Assembly (NCBI RefSeq): GCF_011008935.1
Contig: NZ_JAAIVJ010000002.1
Span: 62,001-126,000 of the forward strand
Direction of reading: 5' to 3'
Source: Tabrizicola oligotrophica
GTDB taxonomy: Bacteria; Pseudomonadota; Alphaproteobacteria; Rhodobacterales; Rhodobacteraceae
Length of the DNA: 64,000 bases
Of the stretch, positions 18,285 through 25,908 are shown piece after piece; position 1 is the stretch's first letter; each line of letters starts with the position of its first letter. The notes under the pieces were generated by a model. The model had not been told where the DNA came from. It ran no database searches and saw only the letters and a program-made list of their open reading frames with translations. Position numbers and translations under genes: made by a program.

Positions 18285-19796
18285 ATGAGCTTCACCCCGC
18301 ACGGCCGCCACCTGATCGTTGGTGAGTGGGTCGCCAGCCCGCAAACCTTCCTGTCCGAACCGGCGCATGGGCCGGCCCATGCCTTCGGCGTCGGCACGGT
18401 CGATCTGGTGAACCGCGCCGCCGAGGCCGCCGAGGAAGCGTTCTGGAGCTATTCGGCCACCACCCGCGAAGAGCGGGCGGTGTTTCTGGAAACGATTGCC
18501 GATGCGATCGAGGCGCGGGCCGAGGCGATCACCGAAATCGGCACGCAGGAAACCGGCCTGCCGGTCGCCCGCCTGCAAGGCGAGCGCGGCCGCACCACCG
18601 GCCAGTTGCGCCTGTTCGCCTCGCATATCCGCGCGGGCGCCTATCTCGACCGCCGCAGCGATGCCGCCCTGCCGGACCGCGCGCCCCTGCCGCGCCCGGA
18701 GATCCGGCTGATGCAGCAGCCCATCGGCCCGGTGGCGGTGTTCGGCGCCTCGAACTTTCCGCTGGCCTTCTCGACCGCCGGCGGCGACACCGCTTCTGCC
18801 TTGGCCGCCGGTTGCCCGGTGGTGGTCAAGGGTCATTCGGCCCATCCCGGCACTGGCGAGATCATTGCCGAAGCCGTGGCCGAGGCGATTGGCAAGTGCA
18901 AGCTGCACCCCGGCGTGTTCTCGCTGGTGCAGGGCGGGCGGCGCGATGTCGGCGCGGCGCTGGTCACCCACCCGCTGATCAAGGCCGTCGGCTTTACCGG
19001 CTCGCTTGCTGGCGGCCGCGCGCTGTTTGATCTTTGCGCCAGCCGCCCCGAGCCGATCCCGTTCTTTGGCGAGCTTGGTTCCGTCAACCCGATGTTCCTG
19101 TTGCCGAACGCGGTCGCCGCGCGGATGGACAAGATCGTGGTCGGCTGGGCCGGCTCGCTGACGCAAGGTGCCGGTCAGTTCTGCACCAACCCCGGCATCG
19201 CCGTGGTGCGCGCCGATCAGGCTGAGGCTTTGGGCGCGGCCATGGTGACGGCGCTGCAGGCCGTCGGCAGCCAGACCATGCTGACCGAAGGCATCGCGGC
19301 GGCCTATGTGCAGGGCCGCGACCGGATTGCCGCCAGTCCCGCCGTGCGCGACCTGCTGACCCAGATGTGCGACCGCCGTCAGGCCACGCCGCAGCTTTTC
19401 ATGGTCAAGGGTTCCGACTGGATCGGCAATCACCCCTTGCAGGAAGAGGTGTTCGGCCCGCTCGGCCTGATCATTGCCGCCGAAAGCGAAGATCAGATGC
19501 TGGAGATCGCCCGCGCCTTCGAGGGCCAGTTGACCGCCACCCTGCATGTCGACGATGCCGACACCGCGCTGGCCCGCCGCCTGCTGCCGATCCTGCAACG
19601 CAAGGCCGGCCGGGTTCTGGCCAATGGCTTCCCGACCGGGGTCGAGGTTTGCGATGCCATGGTGCATGGCGGCCCCTATCCGGCCTCCACCAACTTTGGC
19701 GCGACAAGCGTGGGCACCATGGCCATCCGCCGCTTCCTGCGTCCGGTCAGCTATCAGAACCTGCCGGAAGCCCTGCTTCCGGGCGACCTGCGCTAG
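18285..19796 (+). CDS. 2,5-dioxovalerate (alpha-ketoglutarate semialdehyde) dehydrogenase
   Basis: Aldehyde dehydrogenase of 503 residues of the NADP-dependent class found in sugar-acid operons. It has F-G-A-S-N-F-P-L-A-F in the cofactor region, E-L-G-S-V-N-P for the general base, and the nucleophile in G-A-G-Q-F-C-T-N-P-G. These replace the usual E-L-G-G-K and G-Q-x-C and are characteristic of this subgroup. It oxidises 2,5-dioxovalerate to 2-oxoglutarate, the last step of the Weimberg-type pentose route. It follows the dehydrogenase by 9 bp and precedes dgoK by 3 bp. Confidence 0.9.
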   Translation: MSFTPHGRHLIVGEWVASPQTFLSEPAHGPAHAFGVGTVDLVNRAAEAAEEAFWSYSATTREERAVFLETIADAIEARAEAITEIGTQETGLPVARLQGERGRTTGQLRLFASHIRAGAYLDRRSDAALPDRAPLPRPEIRLMQQPIGPVAVFGASNFPLAFSTAGGDTASALAAGCPVVVKGHSAHPGTGEIIAEAVAEAIGKCKLHPGVFSLVQGGRRDVGAALVTHPLIKAVGFTGSLAGGRALFDLCASRPEPIPFFGELGSVNPMFLLPNAVAARMDKIVVGWAGSLTQGAGQFCTNPGIAVVRADQAEALGAAMVTALQAVGSQTMLTEGIAAAYVQGRDRIAASPAVRDLLTQMCDRRQATPQLFMVKGSDWIGNHPLQEEVFGPLGLIIAAESEDQMLEIARAFEGQLTATLHVDDADTALARRLLPILQRKAGRVLANGFPTGVEVCDAMVHGGPYPASTNFGATSVGTMAIRRFLRPVSYQNLPEALLPGDLR

Positions 19797-19799
19797 GCC

Positions 19800-20687
19800 A
19801 TGGCACCCGACTGGATTGCCGTTGACTGGGGGTCCTCGAACCTGAGGGCCTGGGCGATGGGGCCTGAAGGCATTCTGGCCGAGGCGCAGTCGGGTGAAGG
19901 TGCGGGCGGGCTGACCCGCGCCGAGTTCGAGCCTGCGCTCTTGCGGCTGATCGCGCATTGGCTGCAGCCGGGTCGGCAGACGCCGGTTCTGGCCTGCGGC
20001 ATGGTCGGCAGCCGGCAGGGTTGGGTCGAGGCCGCCTACCGCGCCACGCCCTGCACTCCGGTCAGTTCCGCAGGGCTGGTTGCCGTGGCCACCCACGATC
20101 CCCGCCTTGGCGTGCAGATCGTTCCCGGCCTGTCGCAAGCCCGGCCCGCCGATGTGATGCGGGGCGAGGAATCGCAGATTGCCGGGGCGCTCCTGCTCAC
20201 CCCCGGCTTTGACGGCGTGTTCTGCCTGCCCGGCACCCATTCGAAATGGGCCCATGTCAGCGCCGGCGAGGTGGTGTCGTTCCAGACCTTCATGACGGGC
20301 GAGTTGTTCTCGCTGCTGTCCAGCCAGTCCGTGCTGCGCCATGGCATGGGCGAGGGCTGGGACGAGGCCGCCTTTGACGAGGGCGTGGCCGATGCCCTGT
20401 CGCGCCCCGAGCGGATCGCGGCGCGGCTGTTCTCGCTGCGCGCCGAAGGGCTGCTGAACGGCCTTGCCCCCGCCGCCGCCCGGTCGCGGTTGTCGGGCCT
20501 GCTGATCGGCAGCGAACTTGCCGGGGCCAAGCCCTATTGGCTGGGCCAGCCGATCCGCCTGATCGGGGCCGCGGGTCTTTCCGCCAGCTATGCCCGCGCG
20601 CTCGCCGCCCAAGGGGTGGTGGCCGAAATCCTTGACGCCACCGCCTGCACACTGGCGGGCCTTGTCGCTGCAAAGGGAAACCCATGA
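19800..20687 (+). CDS. dgoK: 2-dehydro-3-deoxygalactonokinase DgoK
   Basis: Phosphorylates 2-keto-3-deoxygalactonate to the 6-phosphate (De Ley-Doudoroff pathway). It has 295 residues, the usual size. The ASKHA-type phosphate loop is seen in V-D-W-G-S-S-N-L-R near the N-terminus, and L-P-G-T-H-S-K-W is a family hallmark. Its stop overlaps the aldolase start (ATGA), giving translational coupling with dgoA. This pair provides the hexose ending of the operon. Confidence 0.92.
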   Translation: MAPDWIAVDWGSSNLRAWAMGPEGILAEAQSGEGAGGLTRAEFEPALLRLIAHWLQPGRQTPVLACGMVGSRQGWVEAAYRATPCTPVSSAGLVAVATHDPRLGVQIVPGLSQARPADVMRGEESQIAGALLLTPGFDGVFCLPGTHSKWAHVSAGEVVSFQTFMTGELFSLLSSQSVLRHGMGEGWDEAAFDEGVADALSRPERIAARLFSLRAEGLLNGLAPAAARSRLSGLLIGSELAGAKPYWLGQPIRLIGAAGLSASYARALAAQGVVAEILDATACTLAGLVAAKGNP

Positions 20688-21304
20688 CCCAGCATCGCAA
20701 CCTGATCGCCATCCTGCGCGGTCTGACCCCGGACGAGGCGCTGCCCGTGGCCGAGGCGCTGATCGCGGCGGGCATCACCCGCATCGAGGTGCCGCTGAAC
20801 TCGCCGCATCCGATGACCTCGATCGCGTCCATGGTCCGGCATTTCGGCCAGCACGCCCAGATCGGCGCCGGCACGGTGCTGACCGTGGCGGATGTCGGCG
20901 AAGTGGCCGATGCCGGCGGCACGCTGATCGTCTCGCCCAACATGGACGCCGAGGTGATCCGCGCCACCAAGGCCAGGGGGCTGCAAAGCTGGCCCGGCGT
21001 GATGACCCCGACCGAGTGCTTCGCCGCGCTGAAGGCCGGGGCGGACGGGCTGAAGATCTTCCCGGCTTCGCTGATCGGCCCCGAGGGGCTGAAGGCCATC
21101 CGCGCCGTTCTGCCCCAGGCCACGCAGGTCTATGCCGTGGGCGGCGCCGGGCCGGATAATTTCGCAAGCTGGGTCAAGGCGGGCGCTAGCGGCTTCGGCA
21201 TCGGCACCGCGCTTTACGCGCCCGGCCTGACCGCCGCCGAGGTTGCCGCCCGCGCCGCCGCGATAGTCGCCGCCCATGACGCCGCCTTTGCCGGGGGACA
21301 GTGA
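20684..21304 (+). CDS. dgoA: 2-dehydro-3-deoxy-6-phosphogalactonate aldolase DgoA
   Basis: Class I aldolase of the KDPG/KDPGal family, 206 residues, splitting the phosphorylated keto-deoxy acid into pyruvate and glyceraldehyde 3-phosphate. It has the conserved E in I-E-V-P-L-N-S, the phosphate-binding G-A-G-T-V-L-T, and the K-I-F-P-A-S segment with the Schiff-base lysine. N-S-P next to the active-site glutamate favours the galactonate rather than the gluconate enzyme. It overlaps dgoK by 4 bp and the lactonase by a TGATG junction. Confidence 0.93.
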   Translation: MTQHRNLIAILRGLTPDEALPVAEALIAAGITRIEVPLNSPHPMTSIASMVRHFGQHAQIGAGTVLTVADVGEVADAGGTLIVSPNMDAEVIRATKARGLQSWPGVMTPTECFAALKAGADGLKIFPASLIGPEGLKAIRAVLPQATQVYAVGGAGPDNFASWVKAGASGFGIGTALYAPGLTAAEVAARAAAIVAAHDAAFAGGQ

Positions 21305-22185
21305 TGATCTTCGATTCCCGCCTGTGCGAGTTGGGCGAGGGCGCGCTCTGGCACCCGATCCGCCGCCAGTTGTTCTGGTTCGACATTCTGGGCAAGCGCC
21401 TGCATACGGTCGAGGAGGGCGAACCGCGGCACTGGTCGTTCGTGGAGCTGGTTTCCGCCGCAGGCTGGCTGTCGCGTGATCATCTGCTCATCGCGGGCGA
21501 GCGCGACCTGTTCCTGTTCGATCTGGAAACCGAGGACATCGAGACGCTGGCGGAGCTTGAGGCCGACAAGCCCGGCAATCGCTCCAACGATGGCCGGGCC
21601 GACCGGCAGGGCGGCTTCTGGATCGGCACCATGTCGAAGCGCGGCGAGGCAGAGCCCGGCGCGGGCGCCATCTATCGCTGGTATCGCGGCGAGCTGCGCC
21701 TGCTTTTCCCCGGCCTGACCATTCCGAACTCGATCTGCTTTTCCCCCGATGGCCGCACCGCCTATTTCGCCGATACCGTGACGCAAGTCATCCAGAAGGT
21801 CGCGCTGGACGCCGCCGGCTGGCCCTGCGCCGCGCCGGAAGTCTTTGTCGACCTGTCGGCCGAGGGGCTGTTTCCCGACGGCTCCACCATCGACGCCGAG
21901 GGCAATCTGTGGAACGCGCAATGGGGCGCGGGGCGGGTGGCCTGCTATTCGCCGCAGGGCCGGTTCCTGAGGGCGGTTCCGCTAGATGCCCCTCACACGA
22001 CTTGCCCGGCCTTTGGCAGCGAAGGCTTGGCCACGCTGTTCTGCACTTCCGCGCTGGAAGGGTTGGACGCTGCGGCTCGCGCCGCCCATCCGCTGTCCGG
22101 GACCACCTTCGCCGTGCAAGGCGTCGCTCGCGGCCTGCCGGAACCACGCGTCGAGATCGGCATGGTCGACGGCGTGGCTCGCTGA
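21304..22185 (+). CDS. SMP-30/gluconolactonase family sugar lactonase
   Basis: Six-bladed beta-propeller lactonase of 293 residues. The motifs L-G-E-G-A-L-W-H (first metal-binding glutamate), N-D-G-R-A-D-R, P-N-S-I-C-F-S-P-D-G-R and P-D-G-S-T-I-D-A-E-G are those of the SMP-30 family. It hydrolyses the aldonolactone made by the galactose/arabinose dehydrogenase. The ATG at 21304 overlaps the aldolase stop; a GTG one codon earlier is possible. It is the last gene of the sugar operon and ends 53 bp from the convergent cobA. No clear terminator was seen there. Confidence 0.9.
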   Translation: MIFDSRLCELGEGALWHPIRRQLFWFDILGKRLHTVEEGEPRHWSFVELVSAAGWLSRDHLLIAGERDLFLFDLETEDIETLAELEADKPGNRSNDGRADRQGGFWIGTMSKRGEAEPGAGAIYRWYRGELRLLFPGLTIPNSICFSPDGRTAYFADTVTQVIQKVALDAAGWPCAAPEVFVDLSAEGLFPDGSTIDAEGNLWNAQWGAGRVACYSPQGRFLRAVPLDAPHTTCPAFGSEGLATLFCTSALEGLDAAARAAHPLSGTTFAVQGVARGLPEPRVEIGMVDGVAR

Positions 22186-22238
22186 AGACAGACTTCTTGC
22201 GCAGTCCGTTGAGCAAACCGTGGCAGGGAGATGCTGCG

Positions 22239-23018
22239 TCAGCGCGCCTGCGCCGCGTCGGTCGCCTCGGCGTCCGCCACGCCCTGCGCCAGAGATTGCC
22301 CGATCAGAATGACACAGGGCGGAGTGACCTTCGGGTCCGAGCCAAGGCTTTGCGCCATGCCCGACAGGCGGCAGCGATGGATATGCTCGTCCGGCTGACT
22401 GGCACGGCAGACGGCGACGACCTCGGCATCGGGGTCCGCCCCCTGACCGAGAAGCGCCGCTTCGATCTCGGCGGCCTTGCGGCTGGCCATGTAAAGCGCC
22501 AGCGTCGTGCCTTCGGGCAAGGGCAGGTTCGTCACCCTGTCGGCTTCATCGGTGGCGGTGACGAACAGCAGGCGCTGCGCCGTTCCGCGGGCGGTGAGTG
22601 GCCGGCCCAGACTTGCCGCGGCCGCCGAAGCTGCGGTGATACCGGGGACGATCTCGACCGCGATGCCCAGAGCGCTGGCTGCGTCGATCTCTTCGGCGGC
22701 GCGCGCAAAGATCGCGGGATCGCCGGACTTCAGCCGCACGACATGGCGTCCTTCGACCGCCTCGGTCAGCATCAGCGCGGTGATCCGGTCCTGCGGCCAG
22801 GCATTGGCGCCTACCTCCTTGCCAACCGGGATGCGCCGGGTTGCGGGTGGGATCAGCGCCAACACCTCTTCCGTAACCAGCCGGTCATGCAGCACCACAT
22901 CCGCAGCCTGCAGGCAGCGCAGTGCCCGGACGGTCAACAGGTCTGCAGCCCCCGGCCCGGCCCCGACCAGCGAAATGCGGCCCGAGGCGCGCGGAAACCG
23001 GGCAGAGAGATCTGTCAT
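22239..23018 (-). CDS. cobA: uroporphyrinogen-III C-methyltransferase (siroheme branch)
   Basis: Methylates uroporphyrinogen III twice to precorrin-2, the siroheme precursor. It has 259 residues. SAM-binding motifs are V-G-A-G-P-G-A-A-D-L-L-T near the N-terminus, R-L-K-S-G-D-P-A-I-F-A-R and V-P-G-I-T-A-A. It is the last gene of the nitrate operon, with a 4-bp overlap with nasA. NirB needs siroheme, so the placement is functional. It is the single-domain form, without the CysG dehydrogenase/ferrochelatase module; those steps must be encoded elsewhere. Confidence 0.93.
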   Translation of the reverse strand: MTDLSARFPRASGRISLVGAGPGAADLLTVRALRCLQAADVVLHDRLVTEEVLALIPPATRRIPVGKEVGANAWPQDRITALMLTEAVEGRHVVRLKSGDPAIFARAAEEIDAASALGIAVEIVPGITAASAAAASLGRPLTARGTAQRLLFVTATDEADRVTNLPLPEGTTLALYMASRKAAEIEAALLGQGADPDAEVVAVCRASQPDEHIHRCRLSGMAQSLGSDPKVTPPCVILIGQSLAQGVADAEATDAAQAR

Positions 23019-25585
23019 TCTGCGGCCTCCAGCCGGGGTTCATGCCGCGCGATCAGCGCCGCGAGTTCAGGCCGGCAGGCGCCGCAATTGCTGCCCGCCT
23101 TCACCGCCTGCCCCAGTGCCTCGAGGGTCAGGCAGCCGCCTTGGGCAATGGCGCTGACAATGGTGTTCACGCCGACCGAGAAGCAGGCGCAAACGGTGGG
23201 GCCGGGGTCCGGCATGTCAGCCCCCGCCTGCCCGGCAAGCACGGTTTCCGGCGGGGCAAGGCCCAAGAGGCCAGCGACATGGCTGCGCGACACGGCGACG
23301 GGCACACGGTCGGCAAAGAGCGCCGCGACGAGGCGCCCCGCTTCGACGAAAGCCAGCCGATGGCGCGCCCGCGCCGGATCGGAAAGGGTTTGCACTTCGG
23401 CCGCCCCGGTCAGGCCGAACAGGCGACGCCCGAAGGCCAGCCAGTCGTCGGGTTCCGCAAGGCCCGCCAGTTCGGCGGTCATGCCGCGCGCATGGGTGGC
23501 CGTGGCCCAATAGTCGGTGTCGGGGCGGAAAGGCCGGGCCGCGATGGCATAGGCATAGAAGGCGGGCGTGAAGGGCCGCACCGCAACGGCCGCCGCCTTC
23601 AGCGCCGGTTGGCCGGAAATCCGGTCGGTGCGCCCGTCGGCCAGCGCGCTGACCCGTCCTGCCGCACTGGTCTCGCCCGTCCAGTGGATCGGCGCGAAGG
23701 GGTGGCCCGGCGGAACCCGATCGCTCACCGTCACTCGCAGAAGGGCGCGGCCCCCCTGTCCGGTCACTTCGGCCAGCCCGTCGGCGGCAAGGCCGATCCG
23801 GCGGGCATCATCGGGGTGAATTTCCAGATAGGGTTCGGCCATATGCGCCGACAGGCGCGGCGACAGGCCGGTGCGGCTGGCGGTGTGCCAATGGTCGCGC
23901 ACCCGGCCGGTGTTCAGGATCAGCGGTGCAGCCACCGGCCGGGGCGTGACGGCAATGAGCCTTGCCTTGCCATCGGCATGATGGAACTGCCCGGTCGAGA
24001 AGAACCGCCCGCCCCGCTGGCGCGCATTTGCGGGCCAGAGGAACGGCGTCAGCGCGTCATAGTCGGCGATGGAGATACCTGCATGGTCCGAGATGTCGAA
24101 ATCGCTGCCCAGCGACCCCGCCACCCCGGACAGCGCCGCATGTTCGGCAAAGATCTGCGCGGGGTGGGTCCAGTCGAACCCGGCAAAGCCCATGCGTCGC
24201 GCCGCCTGCGCCAGCTGCCACCAATCGGCCCGCGCCTGACCCATCGGCGCGCGGAACGGGCGCTGCCGGCTGATCCGGCGCTCGGAGTTCGTGACGGTGC
24301 CGTCCTTTTCGCCCCAGCCCGTCGCGGGCAGCTTCACATGTGCAAGCCGCAGGGTGTCGGTCTCGGCCATCATGTCGCTGACCACCACGAACTCGCATCC
24401 GGCAATGGCGCGGGCCACGCGGTCGGCCTCGGGCATCGACACGGCGGGGTTGGTGCAGATGATCCACAGCGCCTTGATCTTGCCGGCCTCGACTGCGCGG
24501 AACATGTCCACCGCCTTCAGCCCGGGTTTCTCGGCCATGCGGGGAGCGGCCCAGAAGTCCTGCACTGCGGCGCGGTGGGCCGGGTCTTCGATGTTCAGGT
24601 GGCAGGCGAGCATGTTGGCCAGCCCGCCCACCTCGCGCCCGCCCATGGCATTCGGCTGTCCGGTCAGGGAAAACGGCCCCATGCCGGGCTTGCCGATCCG
24701 GCCCGTCGCCAGATGCAGGTTCAGGATGGCATTGACCTTGTCGGTGCCGGAATCCGATTGGTTGATGCCCATCGACCACGCGGTCACAGTCTTTTCGCTG
24801 GCAAACCACAGGTCATAGAGCGCCTGAATCTCCTGCACCGACAGCCCGCTGGCCGCAGGATCGGTGGCTTCTGCCGCGTGCAGCGCCGCCTCCAGCCCCT
24901 CGCAGGGGACCGGCTTCAGCCCGCGTCGCGCCGCTTCGGCCAGAAGCAGGTTGAACAGCGCCGCATCCGCCCCGGCGGCGATGGGCAGGTGCAAGTCGGC
25001 AATCTCGCAAGTGGAGGTGCGGCGCGGGTCGATGACCACGACTTTCGTTCCCCGCGCGCGGGCCTCGGTCAGCCGCTGGAACAGCACGGGATGACACCAC
25101 GCGAGGTTTGATCCGACCAGCAAGACCAGATCGGCAAGCTCGAAATCCTCGTAAAGCCCCGGCACCGTGTCGGTGCCGAAGGCGCGGCGATGGCCTGCCA
25201 CGGCCGAGGCCATGCACAGCCGCGAGTTGGTGTCGATGTTGGCCGAGCCGATGAAGCCCTTCATCAGCTTGTTGGCGACATAGTAATCCTCGGTCAGCAA
25301 CTGGCCCGAGACGTAAAGCGCCACCGACTCCGGCCCGTGGTCGCGGATGGCCATGCTGAACTTGTCGGCCACCAGATCCAGCGCCTGATCCCAACTGGCC
25401 GCCTGCCCACCGATTTCCGGCTGCAGGAGCCGCCCGCGCGGGCCGACGGTTTCGCCAAGTGCGCTGCCCTTGGAACACAGCCGCCCGCGGTTGGCCGGAT
25501 GGTCGGGATCGCCTTTCACCGCGCCATCGGGGCCGACCAGCACGCCGCAGCCCGTGCCGCAATAGGGGCAGGTAGACCGGATCAT
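23015..25585 (-). CDS. nasA: assimilatory nitrate reductase catalytic subunit
   Basis: Cytoplasmic molybdopterin enzyme reducing nitrate to nitrite, 856 residues. The N-terminal [4Fe-4S] ligands are in C-P-Y-C-G-T-G-C and L-C-S-K-G. The molybdopterin and dinucleotide-binding domains follow. A C-terminal BFD-type [2Fe-2S] domain is present (C-A-C-F-S, then C-G-A-C-R), as in Klebsiella NasA. The start chosen is the ATG at 25585, immediately before the cluster motif and overlapping the nirD stop by 4 bp; a longer open frame upstream is spurious. No separate NasB/C electron-transfer subunit is nearby, so the electron donor is not identified. Confidence 0.94.
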   Translation of the reverse strand: MIRSTCPYCGTGCGVLVGPDGAVKGDPDHPANRGRLCSKGSALGETVGPRGRLLQPEIGGQAASWDQALDLVADKFSMAIRDHGPESVALYVSGQLLTEDYYVANKLMKGFIGSANIDTNSRLCMASAVAGHRRAFGTDTVPGLYEDFELADLVLLVGSNLAWCHPVLFQRLTEARARGTKVVVIDPRRTSTCEIADLHLPIAAGADAALFNLLLAEAARRGLKPVPCEGLEAALHAAEATDPAASGLSVQEIQALYDLWFASEKTVTAWSMGINQSDSGTDKVNAILNLHLATGRIGKPGMGPFSLTGQPNAMGGREVGGLANMLACHLNIEDPAHRAAVQDFWAAPRMAEKPGLKAVDMFRAVEAGKIKALWIICTNPAVSMPEADRVARAIAGCEFVVVSDMMAETDTLRLAHVKLPATGWGEKDGTVTNSERRISRQRPFRAPMGQARADWWQLAQAARRMGFAGFDWTHPAQIFAEHAALSGVAGSLGSDFDISDHAGISIADYDALTPFLWPANARQRGGRFFSTGQFHHADGKARLIAVTPRPVAAPLILNTGRVRDHWHTASRTGLSPRLSAHMAEPYLEIHPDDARRIGLAADGLAEVTGQGGRALLRVTVSDRVPPGHPFAPIHWTGETSAAGRVSALADGRTDRISGQPALKAAAVAVRPFTPAFYAYAIAARPFRPDTDYWATATHARGMTAELAGLAEPDDWLAFGRRLFGLTGAAEVQTLSDPARARHRLAFVEAGRLVAALFADRVPVAVSRSHVAGLLGLAPPETVLAGQAGADMPDPGPTVCACFSVGVNTIVSAIAQGGCLTLEALGQAVKAGSNCGACRPELAALIARHEPRLEAAE

Positions 25586-25908
25586 GGCGCAAGGCCCAGA
25601 TAGACCACCCCGTCGCGGACATGGGCCGGATAGGTGGCCACCTGTCCCACATCCGCCCCCTGCGCCGCGCCCGAATTCAGATCGAACACCCAGGAATGCA
25701 GCGGACAGGTGACCGAAGCGCCATGCACGATGCCTTCGGACAGCGGGCCGCCCTTGTGGGGACAGCGGTCGTTCAAGGCAAAGACTTCGTCGGTTGCGGT
25801 GCGAAAGACGGCGATGCATCCGGCAGGGGTGCGGACCACCCGCGCCCCTTGCGGCGGAATGTCGGCCAGGGGGCCGACTTCGATCCAGCGTTGCGTGACG
25901 GCGTTCAT
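25582..25908 (-). CDS. nirD: nitrite reductase small subunit, Rieske-type
   Basis: Small subunit of the NADH-dependent assimilatory nitrite reductase, 108 residues from the ATG at 25908. It has a Rieske fold with both ligand pairs intact: C-P-H-K-G-G and C-P-L-H-S-W. Many enterobacterial NirD proteins lack these, so here a real [2Fe-2S] cluster is possible. It overlaps nirB and nasA by 4 bp each, a fully coupled arrangement. A 23-codon upstream extension of the frame is ignored because it would overlap nirB out of frame. Confidence 0.92.
   Translation of the reverse strand: MNAVTQRWIEVGPLADIPPQGARVVRTPAGCIAVFRTATDEVFALNDRCPHKGGPLSEGIVHGASVTCPLHSWVFDLNSGAAQGADVGQVATYPAHVRDGVVYLGLAP

Noticed and set aside
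18069-20612. 847-codon open frame on the minus strand over the sugar operon
   Set aside because: It covers three confidently identified plus-strand genes, shows low-complexity composition and has no motif. Treated as a compositional shadow.
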